Positions 46,401 through 59,064 of a stretch of 64,000 bases of DNA are shown piece after piece. Position numbers and translations under genes: made by a program. Location: assembly GCF_000346465.2 (NCBI RefSeq), contig NC_034012.1:8788294-8852293 (forward strand). Direction: 5' to 3'. Origin of the DNA: Prunus persica (taxonomy: Eukaryota > Streptophyta > Magnoliopsida > Rosales > Rosaceae). The stretch's first letter is position 1; every line of letters starts with the position of its first letter. The notes under the pieces were generated by a model. The model had not been told where the DNA came from, did not search any database, and saw only the letters and a list, made by a program, of their open reading frames with translations.

Positions 46401-49400
46401 AAAGAATATCTGGGTTTAATCTACAAGTAAAACAAATAAATACGAAAATAATTAAATAAAAAAAGGAGAGCAACTTCAGGCAAATGATTACCCTCCAAAT
46501 GAAATTTACGTAGTCACTCACCGTCATTCCTTTACTTTCCAAACTTTTTGTCAAACAATCAGTAAGAAATTCTCCTCCAATAGGAGAAGATGCCACAGCC
46601 TGTAAAAAGTTGAACAAGCAAAATATGATAGTATTAAACTTTTAAAGCCAAAACCCTTCTTAAATTTCCCATTTAATTCACTTCTGACATAAGGTTGGTA
46701 AAGGCGTTTACAGAGTGCAAGAGGCCACTATACGAGTAGCTCACAAAGAAAATCAAGTAAAATTTAGCTCAACAAGAAATGTAACTATATAAAAATGAAC
46801 TACAAATTAACTTGTACTGGAGGTCAATCATCCAATTTGATTGGAAAGTGAAAAGTACCTTTTGAAGAACATAGCCATCATGAACTGGAGCAACTGTAGT
46901 TGATCCTCCACCACTGGATGAATTTTGCAATTATGCGCAATACCATATGTTAGTTTTGCACGCCATAAATCCAGAAAAAGCATAAAGGGACAATAAATAC
47001 ATTAAATCACTCTAGAAGCAGTATTAAAAACTTCAACAAGTACATTGCATAGTAAACAATTTCAAATTCATAGATGTAGTATTTCCAAAATTTCAATTGA
47101 TACACTGTCTAGGTTTATGATTTCCTAAAGCTACATTCAAAATGTTCTTATTTTTCTTCAGATTTAAGAAAATTTCTGCATTTTCGTCCACTTTTACTGA
47201 CATTTCCACTGAGATAGATACTTTGGTTGACATTTTTTGAAACTGAACTACTGATATTGAATTGGTAAAAACATTCTCTTCCTTCGCAAGACATACATCT
47301 TAATCTGTCCTCCTATTCCTACTTATGATTAACATAAAGCAAATAGGTATAGGTCCATGGTCTGCACCAAACCCCAAGTTGAGCCCCAAGTGAACAATTT
47401 GACTTAAAATAAGATTATGCATATGTGTGAAAAAGAAAGGATACAACAATAGAAATGATATACCAAATTATATAAGATTGGCTTAAAACAAAAGAAGATG
47501 TGAACGTACTAAAATTATATGCAATCATAGTCAAAATTATGTAATCTCCTACCTATCAACTACTAACGAGGTAGCACGGCCTGATGCAAAAGATGTGAGA
47601 ACCTGGCATCAAAAGTATTCCAGTTACTCACCAATTGCAGACTGATTTTAAAAGGAAGAAAAGAACAGATTCTGTAATACTAATCCATGTTCTACAAGTT
47701 GGAATCAAGGAGATGAGATGAAGAGGGGCATACAGCATTCTTGGCCAAAAATAAGGCAGGAACTTTGTACTTTTCAAACATAAGCTCTGCCGTCCTGTCA
47801 GGTACAAGACAAACCTCAATCACTTAACATAAAAACTAAAAATATAAAGACACACCAATTAAACCATAAATAACGATGGAGCAGATAATAACATTTATAT
47901 CAAAACCTTTTATCAAGTGGGTTGGGCATAATTATTACAAGTTAAAAACTTTAAAACAACAAAATCAAAGTATGTAACAATAGTACAGGAACATCAGTAT
48001 GCAACATATCAAGACACTGATACTGATAGTGGGGTTGAAACAAGTTCTTCCCCTCTATCCCAGAAATTTTCCTGATATAGCAAAGGTTCCCCTATATTCC
48101 CAAGATTTCCCTGCTATCGGCCTTTAACAGAGCAAAAATGCTTGATTTCCACTGACATGATCCAAACAGAAAGAAAGTAGAGGAAAAAAACTTAAGGATG
48201 GCACACCCAACCCTAATAACCAAAATACCCCCTTATTTAAGCTATCTGTATGGCGGATGTTTTTATCCTTGACCGTGAAGTCCAAGTTTGTCACAAAAGA
48301 ATACATTAACAATTACATAAGCATTTTAGTTTAACTAGATAGTCACAATTTTGAGCTAATGAGAAAATTTAATAATTGCTAGCTTACCTTTCTCTCTGTT
48401 GTTGAGTGTTAGAAGATGGCTCTGCAAGTAGCATTGGATGCTCTTTAGGATCAACCAATAGGCATTCCCTGGAACAAATAGCAAGCACTTAGTGACATGG
48501 TAATATACAGAAACACAATTAAATAATTGGGAAACCGAAATTTCTAGATGGACAAATAACTGGGAAAATGTAAAATCCAAGCCCTTGGTAAAGTGAAGCT
48601 ACAGTATTACATACATCTCTTAAGTCCAAATTAAAATTACTTGAATAACAGAATACAGTTGAATATGAGAAGCTTCTAAACACAAGAAGATACTCCCAGA
48701 ATAATTTGAAAGAGTAAATTTAAAGCATAGTAGAATACTGATTCATCCATTAGTAGTTACCTAAAAGCATGGTCCCATATGCCCTCCACAGCTTCCCAGT
48801 CAACAATAACCCCATCCTTTATGGGTGACAGCACCTGAAAGAACAGCAGTAGTTAATCAAAGTCTTATAGAAAAAGTGCTCGAATGACAAAAACTTTTAA
48901 TAGAGACTGACCTCCATATGATCCCGACGGTACCCTAAGGCTTGAGATCCCACATATAATTTGCGTTTTCCCTTGGCTTTGTCAGAATCAAGAGATTTGG
49001 AATTACTTTTTGGATCTACAGCAGGTCCGGAATTATTTTCTGTTTCAGTTTCAACTTCCATTTGATCAATTGATCCGACAACCTTAACAAACAAAAACAG
49101 ATACCAACATCAGTTTTAAATTTTAAATTTACATATGAACTAGTAATAATAACTCTCCAATTAACGGACTAAAACATAGTAAACAAATTCTACACCTAAT
49201 TCGACAAATTTAATTAGTAAGGTCCATCCTCTAATGCTCAGAAATTCAATGCATATGTTATAATTCCATAACTAATAAATTCAAAAAATAAGAAAAGTTC
49301 CAGCCATTCTGCAAAAATTCCCAACTGATTCAAACGCAACCATGAACTTCCCACCTAACTGCATAAATCCCATCAACTTTAACCCCCCTTCTACTGAAGA

Positions 49401-49887
49401 TGATTTTCCATCAGTACTGTAGTTTAAAAATTTTCAAATGGGTAACTGCAAAGCCACACACATTCTGCATTATCAGTAACTTGACCCAGATTGTAACATT
49501 CCTGGATCTATAAAGCAAAAATGCTTAGTATTAAACTACAAGTTTGCATTTTGATTAGGCACAGCAACAAAGTTGTGAACTTTTTAACGGTAACTAGCAA
49601 TTGAACAAGAAAAAGAACAACCCAAAGTAATGTGATTGACATTATGAAAATTTTAGCTGAACTATTTAGTTGAAATAAATAAGCACATACTGATGGGAAG
49701 ACTGCCTTGGGCGCATCTTCGCCGGCATAGCCAGCTTTGCAAGTGTGGGAGCCGAGGTCAAGAACAATAGCCGAGACTTCATCTGCAAACCAGAGAAAAA
49801 GAAAGCCCCAAAAAATTCAAATCAGAGAAATCGAATATAGCATGCAAGTGTTGTTAGGTTTTTCATGTACTCACCGCCTCCGTACAT
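43426..49887 (-). CDS. ARP4: Actin-related protein 4
   Basis: Nuclear actin-related subunit of the INO80, SWR1 and NuA4-type chromatin complexes. Twenty exons were traced, from 49887-49875 (MYGG) and 49782-49691 to 43691-43623 and 43471-43426. All use GT-AG, total 442 aa, the length of the Arabidopsis protein (441 as recalled). Visible actin-fold blocks: [20 protein letters not shown] (phosphate 1), [20 protein letters not shown] (phosphate 2), [53 protein letters not shown] (adenosine loop) and [20 protein letters not shown]. Between residues about 40 and 75 there is an acidic/Ser-rich insert ([13 protein letters not shown]) typical of ARP4. The first exon holds only four codons. Neighbouring introns are short to medium with no inserted elements that I can see. 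Confidence 0.93.
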
Positions 49888-50309
49888 AATTGAAGTTGAG
49901 GGAGAGACGAGTGAAGGAAGAAGAAGATGGTGGTCTGGGTCTCGGCTCTGCGAGAGCGAGAGCGGGCGCGGGGGAGAGAGGGAGAGGGTTTAACGGGTTT
50001 GGATTTCGGGGGTTAATATTTGGTGGGGGGGTTTTGTGCGTACAGTTGTTTCTTGGATTTGGGTTCCACGCTTCCAGTAACGAGTAACGACTAGCTTTTC
50101 GAAAGGGTTAGCTCAAAATTCATATAATTTCTTCCTTCCATAAAAGGTAAGCTGGCCAACGGGCCAAACTCAATTGAAAAGGATTTTTAGTATATACACT
50201 AGTAATTTCATATTTTAACCTCATAACATCGTGTTAATGTATGAGGAAAACCTCATTTCTCTATAATTTAGATTATAGCTTGTATTAAAAAAATATAAAT
50301 AATTAAGTT
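49888..50309. promoter_or_regulatory. ARP4 promoter and leader region
   Basis: A GC- and purine-rich leader (49890-50050) contrasts with the AT-rich flank. This is typical of a housekeeping plant promoter. No TATA box is evident. Confidence 0.45.
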
Positions 50310-50460
50310 CGCATATGCGGGTTAAGTCAGTTGGTTAGTGTAGTGAATTTGTTATTATACTCAAGTTCGAATCCTTCATTCTTGTAAATTTGCTTTGCTT
50401 GATACTCCTTATGGATTCCTTTCCACGAATCAAAGCCTCCTAAGTATAAATAAATTTATT
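50310..50460 (+). mobile_element. tRNA-derived SINE-like sequence
   Basis: A-box-like GGTTAAGTCAGTTGG (about 50320-50334) and B-box AAGTTCGAATCC (50363-50374) on the plus strand, then an unrelated body and an AT-rich end (AAATAAATTTATTGG). Not a functional tRNA: no acceptor stem pairing. Confidence 0.55.
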
Positions 50461-50477
50461 GGAAAAATAATCTCTTG

Positions 50478-50826
50478 CCCTCCGTTTGGATGACGAAATT
50501 GGAAATTACATAGAATTCTCAAATGATGTAATTTAGATTTCCATCATTTCAATTCTGGCAATTGAAGATTTCAGTGTTTGAATTTATGTATGTCGAATTT
50601 TGTAAATTACATAATTTTGTCAATGGCACTATAAAAATTGTGAAATGATACCTATTTTAGTAGAAATTAAATTCGGGAATTTGATGCCGCAATTTCCACA
50701 ATTTTGTTCGTACGTCATTTAATAAATTCCGCACTTAAGTTACCAAACAAGGGAATGTTAATTTCTCCCTTTAAATTCCCGACTTTTAGTTAAATTCTAA
50801 GTTATTTTCTCTCATCCAAGCGGAGA
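50478..50826. mobile_element. MITE-like element with CTCCGTTTGGATGA ends
   Basis: The left end CCTCCGTTTGGATGA and the complement of the right end (CTCCGCTTGGATGAG) match over about 14 bases. The interior is AT-rich with internal inverted symmetry (GAAATTGGAAATTACAT versus repeated AATTT blocks). Length about 350 bp. I could not fix a target duplication. Confidence 0.5.
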
Positions 50827-51186
50827 ATTAGCTTATGATTAGGCTATTCGGAATTTGATTCCTTCAATGTAACAAGAAAAAGACTACTGGAAAATTTGTT
50901 TTCAAATACTAAAGTAATGAAACAAATGTGTTAAGCACCTAGACTTTTTTTTTTTTTTGGGTTTAATCACAGTACACACAAGTCTTCTCGAACTCATTTA
51001 TTTTATTTCTTAATCCCATCATTTTATTAAAAAAATAATTTTTTAAAATTTCTTTTATTTCTTAATTTTTTTTATAATAATAAAATAGAGTTTTTTTTAT
51101 TGAATATTTGCCTTTCCTTCTTCTCACCAGCATTGAACTTTCATGTCAAGAAAGAGGTGCCTGATCATCGAGCTACCTCATAGAAA

Positions 51187-51665
51187 GAGTACTTCTCTCC
51201 ATACGGGTAAGGAGAAACTCCTCCTTACCTAATAATATGGCTTAACTACAAATTGGTATATGTACTTTTTTCTTTAAAGTCTCAAAAGTGTTTTTACCTT
51301 TTCTTTCATTAGTAAAATTAATTTCTTTTTTTATTTCATACCTCAGTTAAATTTGAAGTATTTTGTGGACTTTTCTAACTCCTCTCCAACAGTTCACCTT
51401 AAGCCAAATTGCCATTGACAATGTTGGTAGGCATGGTTTCTTCATGGAGTTTTATCTTTTTAAAGGACAGACATTTTTGGAGTTTTAGATGAAAGAAAAA
51501 CAAAATCAGTTATGAATGATAAAATAGAAGAAACAAAAATATTTTTGAGGGAAAAAAAAGTATTCATGTCAGTTCGTTGTTGAGCCACATCACTAGGTAA
51601 GGAGGATTCCTCCTTACAGTTAAGGAGGAGTTTCTCCTTATGGGTTAAGAGGGAAGTATTGTCCT
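51187..51665. mobile_element. Foldback MITE-like element with TAAGGAG / CTCCTTA ends
   Basis: Left TACTTCTCTCCATACGGGTA and AGGAGAAACTCCTCCTTACC are matched in inverted orientation by the right end near 51600-51660 (AAGGAGGAGTTTCTCCTTAT, GGGTTAAGAGGGAAGTATT). The right end carries an additional internal copy. Arms about 45 bases, total about 480. Confidence 0.55.
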
Positions 51666-51997
51666 CTTAAAAATGGAGAGCAAACTGAACAGTTTCGTAG
51701 AGGTGTTAGTGTAGTTTGCAAGAGGAAGCCCCAAAATGTTGATAGTAAAAGAAGCACATTCCGCCAATATCCTGCAATCTAATCTATACATGAGATATTA
51801 ATATTAAGATGTATATTTTGCCTTAGGTATACACTTTAGGTCCTCATAAACATGGCTAATCTTCTTTTTCATGAAGAAACACGGCTAACAATTTGAATTT
51901 GTGAGTTCATGAAACAGTTCTGTCCACGTCTGTAACTGACTGGCAATCCTCTGGTGAGCCGGCATTAAAGAGTCACCCTCTTGCGAGATTTTGCTTC

Positions 51998-53911
51998 CTA
52001 CTCCGGTTTTAGTTTCAGAGAGGCGCTGCAGGGGTAGTTTCTTGTCATAACAAGTCCACTATAAAAGCTCAATATATGGGGAGAAAAGGCAAGAAAAAAT
52101 GGAAAAGAAAAATGGGAACCGATTACTTACCTGTTTATACAGTAACGCTTTCCCGTGGGTGGTGGTCCATCATCAAAGACATGGCCAAGATGAGCATCAC
52201 ATGCGGCACAAAGAACTTCCGTGCGAGGCATGATTATAATAGACAAGTCTAACTTGGACTTCACATTGTTTCCTATCGGCTGGTAATAAGATGGCCAACC
52301 GGTTCCACTATCAAATTTGGTAGATGATCTGAAGGAGAAAATATTTTTATCAATCGATGTTAAAGAATGTGCAAGAGCATAATATTCAATGAAAAGCCCA
52401 AAATTAGATAGAATAGTACTTACTCAAATAGAGGTGTGTCACAACATATGCAATGGTAAGTTCCTTGAGTTTTGGTATTCCAGTATTCCCTGAAGATTAA
52501 GATAAAAAGGCCAACATGAATAACAGGTGAAATTTGATAAGAGGAACGCAAGTAGCTAACTGTCTCCATCAACATCAGTTGTTTGGTTGTGCTTGTGTGG
52601 GAAGTAAGCATGAGCAACATTTTTCGTTCCACCATGTATTCAAGCTTGCAATTGGTAAAAAGATATTTGCGGGCGAGCAAGGATCAAGGCTGAAAAGAGA
52701 AAAATCCATCCTTTATGCTGTATACTATGATACTATCCTAAGTACTCCCGTCCTCAGCCTTTTCCTAAGTCGGAAGCCAGATTCCAACCCTATAAAATGC
52801 ATACAGAAACTTGCTCATGTTTGCCTCATGACATGGTTAGAAAGTCCTTCTGACTTATTATTATGCAAACAAAGCCAATTACTGACCATTCTTCAATTGT
52901 TTGTAAAGAAAGGCTAATAATTGTCTTTGTTTGGTCAGGCTTAGGCCCTCCTCCATTCGAGAAACCGAAAAAAATGGCTAGTAATTCTACTTCTGAGCTA
53001 GCGGAAAATGTGCATGCCATATAACTAGAATGCATGAACTGCAAGAAAATTTTCCCACATCCTATATAGATATTTTCCTATTATACAAGATTCAAGGGGT
53101 ATAAGATCGCAGAGAAAACAAAGAACTAATCAGCATCCCTCTATTACCAAAGGCCTCTTTAGGTCTGAAGAGCCTAACATAACTTGCAAGATGAAAATTT
53201 TACTTCGAAACTTCCTAGTAGGTCCTCAAAAGCTCCCAAAAATGAATTAAATTTCAAGTTCAAAATTTCAGCTAACAAAGTTGGAAAGATAGTGGATCTT
53301 CTGCAATAACAAACATCAAATTCCAGATTAAAGAAGCATATAATATACCCAGTGAAAGCCCTCTCTGTTCCCTTTTTACGAGTGATGTAAAACTGTTCCT
53401 GGGTAAGCCGCTTCTTCCATTCTTGATCACTTACAGATTTATAGTCAACCACACCTGTCTCTGCACATGACCAGTAAACAGAAACACAACATAAAAATTA
53501 TGATAATCAAAGATTCTTTATCCTGCACATGCATAAATGAAAATCCATTTCATGTGAGAAAAAATTTGAACTTTTAACAGAATTGGGCATCACCCAACAA
53601 CACGAGGATATTAAATAACATATCTTTCTACAAAATCCAATATCAATTTTCAAAATGGAAAATAAATTCAGATTGACTTCTTCATTGGGTCACCATATAT
53701 ATACACCTAAATAGAAAATACCTTGAGAACTTCTGTCTGGTGAAGAAGCAGATGAACCCATTGCACGAACAGAGAAGCAGAGCCTCGGTTTGGCCAAAGG
53801 TCGGGAATTCAATACAAAATTCTTGGATTTCAAGCCAAAGACGAACTGAGTTTTCGAGGAAATGCAAGCTGCTGTTGTTGGTAAGCGCAAACTACAACCA
53901 GAAGATGCCAT
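51998..53911 (-). CDS. MSRB1: Peptide methionine sulfoxide reductase B1, chloroplast
   Basis: Reduces the R-epimer of methionine sulfoxide in plastid proteins. Five exons: 53911-53722, 53460-53349, 52489-52424, 52328-52131 and 52025-51998, 197 aa. The N-terminus ([20 protein letters not shown], then FSVRAMGSS) is a plastid transit peptide. The MsrB domain has EEWKKRL-like [26 protein letters not shown], two zinc Cys pairs (CICCDTPLF and [16 protein letters not shown]) and the catalytic Cys186 in KRYCINS. The position of the classical resolving Cys is Thr132 (SGTGWPSYY), so this is the one-Cys MSRB1 type, dependent on other reductants, and not MSRB2. Divergent from the ribokinase gene. Confidence 0.93.
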
Positions 53912-54385
53912 TGACGACCCTGAAACTCAACTCTCTTATATAACTTCTACGTTTACCTACAGCAATCGCAAATGGGCACAATATCGTTAGCCGAAAATTA
54001 TCTTCTGTTGTCGATATGAAACGAGGGATGGTAGTAAATCAATGCTGGCCGTTCGATTAGTGTTTTGTTTTCGGTGTTGATTTGAGATCGGCATTTTGAT
54101 TCGATAGATCAGGCAACTAACACTGGACTTGGAGCAGCAGATTTGTGTTTGGGACACGTGGCTTTCGTTTACATGAATTTGGAGAAAGAGGCTCTCTGAT
54201 GACCACGTTAGGACGTTTGGATTTTTTTAGATTTTACCTGATCGTCCCAGTTTTCATCTAATTTGCGGGAAGGGAGATACAAACTGGGGTGTAAAAAAGT
54301 GAAATCACTGTTGTTACCAACTCGCCAATCCATCTGCTAAAAAGTATTAGAATTTTCGATTAGTCCTACAAAGCTAATTTCTGCG

Positions 54386-54420
<35 letters not shown>

Positions 54421-54425
54421 CTGCA
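53912..54425. promoter_or_regulatory. Shared upstream region of MSRB1 and ribokinase
   Basis: 514 bases between two divergent ATGs of plastid-protein genes. A GA repeat (about 54387-54417) lies in the ribokinase leader, immediately before its ATG. No clear TATA box. Confidence 0.5.
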
Positions 54426-57383
54426 ATGAGTGCCATGAGAGCGGTAGCATTTTCACCATCAAATCAATGGTACGATAAAATCCAAACCCATTTCTCAAAC
54501 CACCCAAACAGAGCAATCAACACAAACCCACATCTTCAATTCAACAACACCACCCAAAACCAATCCAATAGAAGAAACCTATTTCCCTGTTTCTCCACAG
54601 ATGCATCAAAAACTCCAAACCCACCAACCCCTCTCACCATCACAAGCTCGCCTCTTGTTGTAGTGGGCTCAGCCAATGCAGACATCTATGTGGAGATTGA
54701 CAGGCTGCCCAAAGAAGGCGAGACCATTTCAGCCAAGAATGGCCAGACCCTGGCTGGTGGCAAAGGCGCCAACCAGGCTGCCTGTGGAGGCAAGCTTTCT
54801 TACCCAACATACTTTGTGGGTCAGGTGGGTGAAGATGCCCATGGGAAGCTGATCACTGAGGCTCTGCAGAGTGGTGGGGTCCACCTTGATCACTTGAGTG
54901 CTGTTTCTGCTGCACCCACTGGGCATGCTGTGGTGATGTTGCAATCTGATGGGCAAAACTCCATCATCATTGTTGGTGGTGCCAACATGCACTGCTGGCC
55001 TGAGAAGCTTTCTGATGAGGATTTGGAGGTTGTGAGGAATGCTGGGATTGTTTTGCTTCAGAGGGAGATCCCAGAATCGGTCAACACTCAGGTTGCAAAG
55101 GTCAGGGCTTTTCTATTTTTTTAATTTTTAAATTCACTTTTGTTTATTTATTTAATAGTAATCAAATTGGATGTTACACTTTGGGTAATGATGAAAGATG
55201 GTAAGCTTCTTGGAGATTGTTGTCTTCTGCTAGAATAGGATCACATGCTCTTACAATGACTTCGTGAAGTCTTTGATGATTTAGTTTTGATTTTAATTAC
55301 AACAGGATTCGTTTTGTTGAAGGTGTTTCAACTTGAAATCTAAGAAAGTTTCATTTACTTTGTTACAGAATGGAAGATGATTGGCCATATGATAGAGGAA
55401 TTGAAATTTTTTGAAATTTATGTTATTGGCATTTGTGATTATGCATGTTGGGTATTAGAAAGCTTTGAGCTTTCTTGGATCTAGGTAAAAGGGCTGACTG
55501 GCTGTTGTATGCGTGAATCTGTGCAGTATTGATATTTCTTTTAGGCTTTTTGTTCTGTTTTTCTTGCAAGACATTTCCTTCAGTTTGTTGATCAGAATGC
55601 GGCAGGAAGATCAAAGGTAGAGATATTGTGAGTTAAACTGAAGGAGTTTTAATAGTACATTTTTGAGTTGTGGATTTTTATGGGGTTTCCAAACTGGATG
55701 TGAACAACAAAAAACAGTATTAGCTCAACAGTACACTGGTTCTTTAGTAATCAACATAATAGCTTGATTAGTTTTGTGGGAGAAGGAAGATCCATGTAGC
55801 TTCTGGAAGGATGTTCCACCAACTTTGAGTTTGAAATTACAAGTGATGTCTTGCTCAGAATAGCTTTTTCGGACTAACTTATTGAATAGAATAAATGCTC
55901 AGGAAGGTATACACTTATATTTTACTTGTTGCATGTGTGTGAATCTAATTAAATATTCTATGTTGTTTTTTGCCATGTGAAATTGAATGATTTAATAGTG
56001 ACTTCTTAAACTGTATGTGACAATTATGACTTCTACAGACTGTAAACGATTAAATTGGTGTTATGTGCTATTGATTTGGATATTTGAGTCTCGAATTGAG
56101 GTCTGTGCCTTGTAAACAACATAACACCATATAGGATCTCTGCAGGCATAAGGTAATTTGCTTAAGGATAATCGGTCATTTGCTTGATAATCTGTTTAAT
56201 CATAGGATCTTTTTTTGGTTCAGTTCTGATTGGGACTTTAGTTGTCTTGTTGGCTTTACACCATACCTTCCACTGATAACCATTTTGTGTTAAAAGTTGA
56301 ATCCAATAGCAGACCACACTCAAGTCACTTGAATTACATGAGGCAGTTGGTCTGTTCTTAGACATCAAAGAGTGACCATATAGGCCCTTAATTTACATTC
56401 TGATTCTATTGGACTGTGTTGTTGTTTGTAATAATTTCATGTATAGTCTGATATACCATTTTATATTTAGGCTGCCAAGAGTGCAGGCGTACCAGTCATT
56501 TTGGATGCTGGAGGAATGGAGGCACCAATCTCCCAGGAATTATTGAACTTTGTTGATATTTTGAGCCCAAATGAAACTGAGCTTCGTCGTTTGACAGGAA
56601 TGCCAACTGAAAGCTTTGAACAGATTAGTCATGCTGTGGTGAAATTTCATAAAATGGTAAGTTTTGCTGCCAGAAGTCTTCAAAGCTTTGAACAGATAGT
56701 CATGCTTCTAGACTGCCATTTCTATGACTTGAATTTTTGTTTTTGGTGTCTGAAACCTGAAGATTCATTATTATGCATACCATCTAGATTTGGCATATAA
56801 AAAACCAGGAAGGGAAATACCATGCAGATATTGGAATCTGGTATTTTTATGACATTCTAACACTATTCCTATCAGCTTTCTTGTGTTGGCTCTTATGTTG
56901 TCATTTGGTTTTGATTTGGATGATGGTCTGTCATTTAAGCACAATTGGAAGGTGCTCGTATATCCTGGCTTGACTAAGCCATAGTTTCATTCTATGTCTA
57001 ATTTCAGGGTGTTAAGCAAGTCCTAGTGAAGCTTGGGTCCAAAGGGTCTGCTCTATTTGTAGAAGGTGAAGAACCAATTAAACAATCTGTCATCTCTGCT
57101 GCAAAAGTACTCGATACAACTGGAGCTGGTGATACGTTTACTGCCTCTTTTGCGGTGGCTCTTGTGGAGGGCAAGTCCAAAAGGGAGTGCTTGAGATTTG
57201 CGGGTATGGGCTGCATCAACCCTTATTCTATTTTGATAATGTTTCTTAAAACAATTTTGCTCATGATTTTTTCTGTTTTCATTTTTTCCAGCTGCGGCAG
57301 CTTCTCTTTGTGTTCAAGTGAAAGGAGCCATTCCTAGCATGCCAGAGAGAAAATCAGTTTTGAATCTTCTTCAGTCTCATTGA
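54426..57383 (+). CDS. RBSK: Ribokinase, plastid-targeted
   Basis: PfkB-family sugar kinase that phosphorylates D-ribose at O5 and recycles ribose from nucleoside breakdown. Four exons: 54426-55100, 56471-56656, 57008-57203 and 57292-57383, 382 aa. The first 70 residues are Asn/Ser/Thr-rich and transit-like. Then come VVVGSANADIYVEIDRLPKE, the PfkB signature 1 region (GQTLAGGKGANQAACGGKLS), GQVGEDAHGKLI, ILSPNETELRRLTG, and signature 2 DTTGAGDTFTASFAVAL with the catalytic Asp in TGAGD. The second in-frame ATG at 54435 is an alternative start. The match to Arabidopsis RBSK (recalled At1g17160) is clear. The 1.4 kb first intron holds nothing recognisable. Confidence 0.93.
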
Positions 57384-57613
57384 GGATAGCTTGTATCTAA
57401 GATAGGTACAATAAATTTTCAACATGCTTGATGGATGTTGCCTTTCAAAATGTATGCCTTTATAAAGACCCAAAAAAAAACTGCCAAACAAAGAAGCTTG
57501 CAGATGGCACACTTTGAAGTGACTCCTACAAGTCCAGAGGTTACTCCTAAAAGCGGAGAGATTACAAAAATCATTAATTTCAAGCAAAGATTTTAGTCGG
57601 AGGAAGCGGCAGC

Positions 57614-57677
57614 AATGTGGGATGTGAGAGAACGTTCAAACGCTGAACCATAAGCGTCCGTTCTCACATCCCACATT
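57614..57677. repeat. Hairpin-forming inverted repeat
   Basis: AATGTGGGATGTGAGA at the left is complemented by TCTCACATCCCACATT at the right, with a loop of about 25 bases. It ends exactly at the insertion site of the following MITE, so it may be the remnant of an older foldback element. Confidence 0.7.
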
Positions 57678-57678
57678 A

Positions 57679-58763
57679 GGGGTCGTTTGGCACAGTGGAC
57701 TGTCATGGACTGGATTAAGTCCTGGGACTGTCTCGGATTAGCTCGGATTGGCCTAAGCTGGATTAAGTACTGACCTACGTTTGGTGCTGCGTCGGACTAA
57801 GAAGCTGGATTGTAAAAATAGTGAAGACCTATGTTTGGTGCTGTGTCGTCGGATTAAAAAATAATTATTGTAATATTTAAATTTAAAACAATAATTTTAC
57901 ATAAAAAAGACAACAAAAATTCTGAATTTTTTTAAAATCTAAAATTATCTTAAACAAAAAAACACATTAGATGCAGACCCAACTCAACCTCCCCATTCTT
58001 TTTACTTTCTTCTTATATTTTTTTTTCCTCTCTATTTTTTGTTTTGTTTAAAATAATTAGGTTCATTGCATTGGAAGACAGATAGAAAAAACAAAGGTTT
58101 TGCTTCTTATGGATCAAATCATCAATGCCTGCTGCGATTCCCCTACCCCACTGAAGCCATCTTCTCTTGCTCCCTAGGATTAATAGATTCATTCTTGCCT
58201 CTCTCTCTCTCCCCCATCATAACCCACTTCCAGATCCCCTTTTTCCCCAGTTCTCATTCTCCCCTTTTGACTCTTTTTTTTTTTTTTTATTCAATCAAGA
58301 AAGCTTCAAACATTGGCTTTAGCAAATGTGTTCTCCCAAGCATGCCGCACATCCTCTTCGATCTTGGCAAGCCAGTGATCTGGGTTTGTTTGGTTGCAGA
58401 AATTAGATAACCTCATGAGGAATCATAGCAGATAGAAAGGGCTCTCTGGGTCAACTGATTGGGTGTTCAATTGGGTGTTGTTGTTGCTGTCGATAGGGTT
58501 GGTGGTGGTGATAGTGAGGTTGGGCGATGATAGTGCGAAGGTTTAGTTCTGCGATGGTTTAGTTCGAACTCCCGAGTTCAATATAGCGTGGGTGTTATAT
58601 TGCGAGCTGCTTTTCAAGCTCGCTAAATTGGAGCAACGAGTGAGGGAGATTTTTCACTGTTGGACTATATAATCTCATTTAAGTTAATCCCTTATCTTAA
58701 CAAACATGGGTTTCAAGTACTATTTAAGATAGTCCAATCCAGTGAAGCCTACCAAACACACCC
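57679..58763. mobile_element. PIF/Harbinger-like (Tourist-type) element, about 1.09 kb, non-autonomous
   Basis: The left end GGGGTCGTTTGGCACAGTGG and the complement of the right end GGGTGTGTTTGGTAGGC share the Tourist-like G-rich/GTTTGG terminus. A TTA target duplication flanks both sides (57676-57678 and 58764-58766). The interior repeats GGATTA / GTCGGATTA-type words and has no transposase frame. A 115-codon open stretch inside it has no recognisable similarity. Confidence 0.78.
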
Positions 58764-59064
58764 TTAGAGAATTCGTTGGAGGAATATATATACTCACGTT
58801 CTATGCCATGCGCCACTGGAGGAATATGTTCCACAAACAAGTCCTATCAGCACCGAATATGAACAAAGTCGGAGCAACCAGAACCAGATATGGTTGAAAA
58901 AGAACCAAAAAAAAAAACTAGTGGAGCCATAAATGTCTCAATTTGCTCATCCATTACACCTAAGAAATAGACAGAAAAGTAGGTGTGGTAACATAACACA
59001 AGATTAGCCAAAAATAAGAGAATACTCTTGCTTTTGGGTGGGAGTAAGATTATGATGGATATAA

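Noticed and set aside
50310..50380. Possible tRNA gene with A and B boxes
   Set aside because: The arms do not pair into a cloverleaf and there is no acceptor stem. The tail fits a SINE better. The same applies to 3930-4036 and 11405-11562.
58066..58410. 115-codon open frame in the PIF/Harbinger-like element
   Set aside because: No transposase or Myb-like motif. It lies in a CT-rich stretch of a non-autonomous element.
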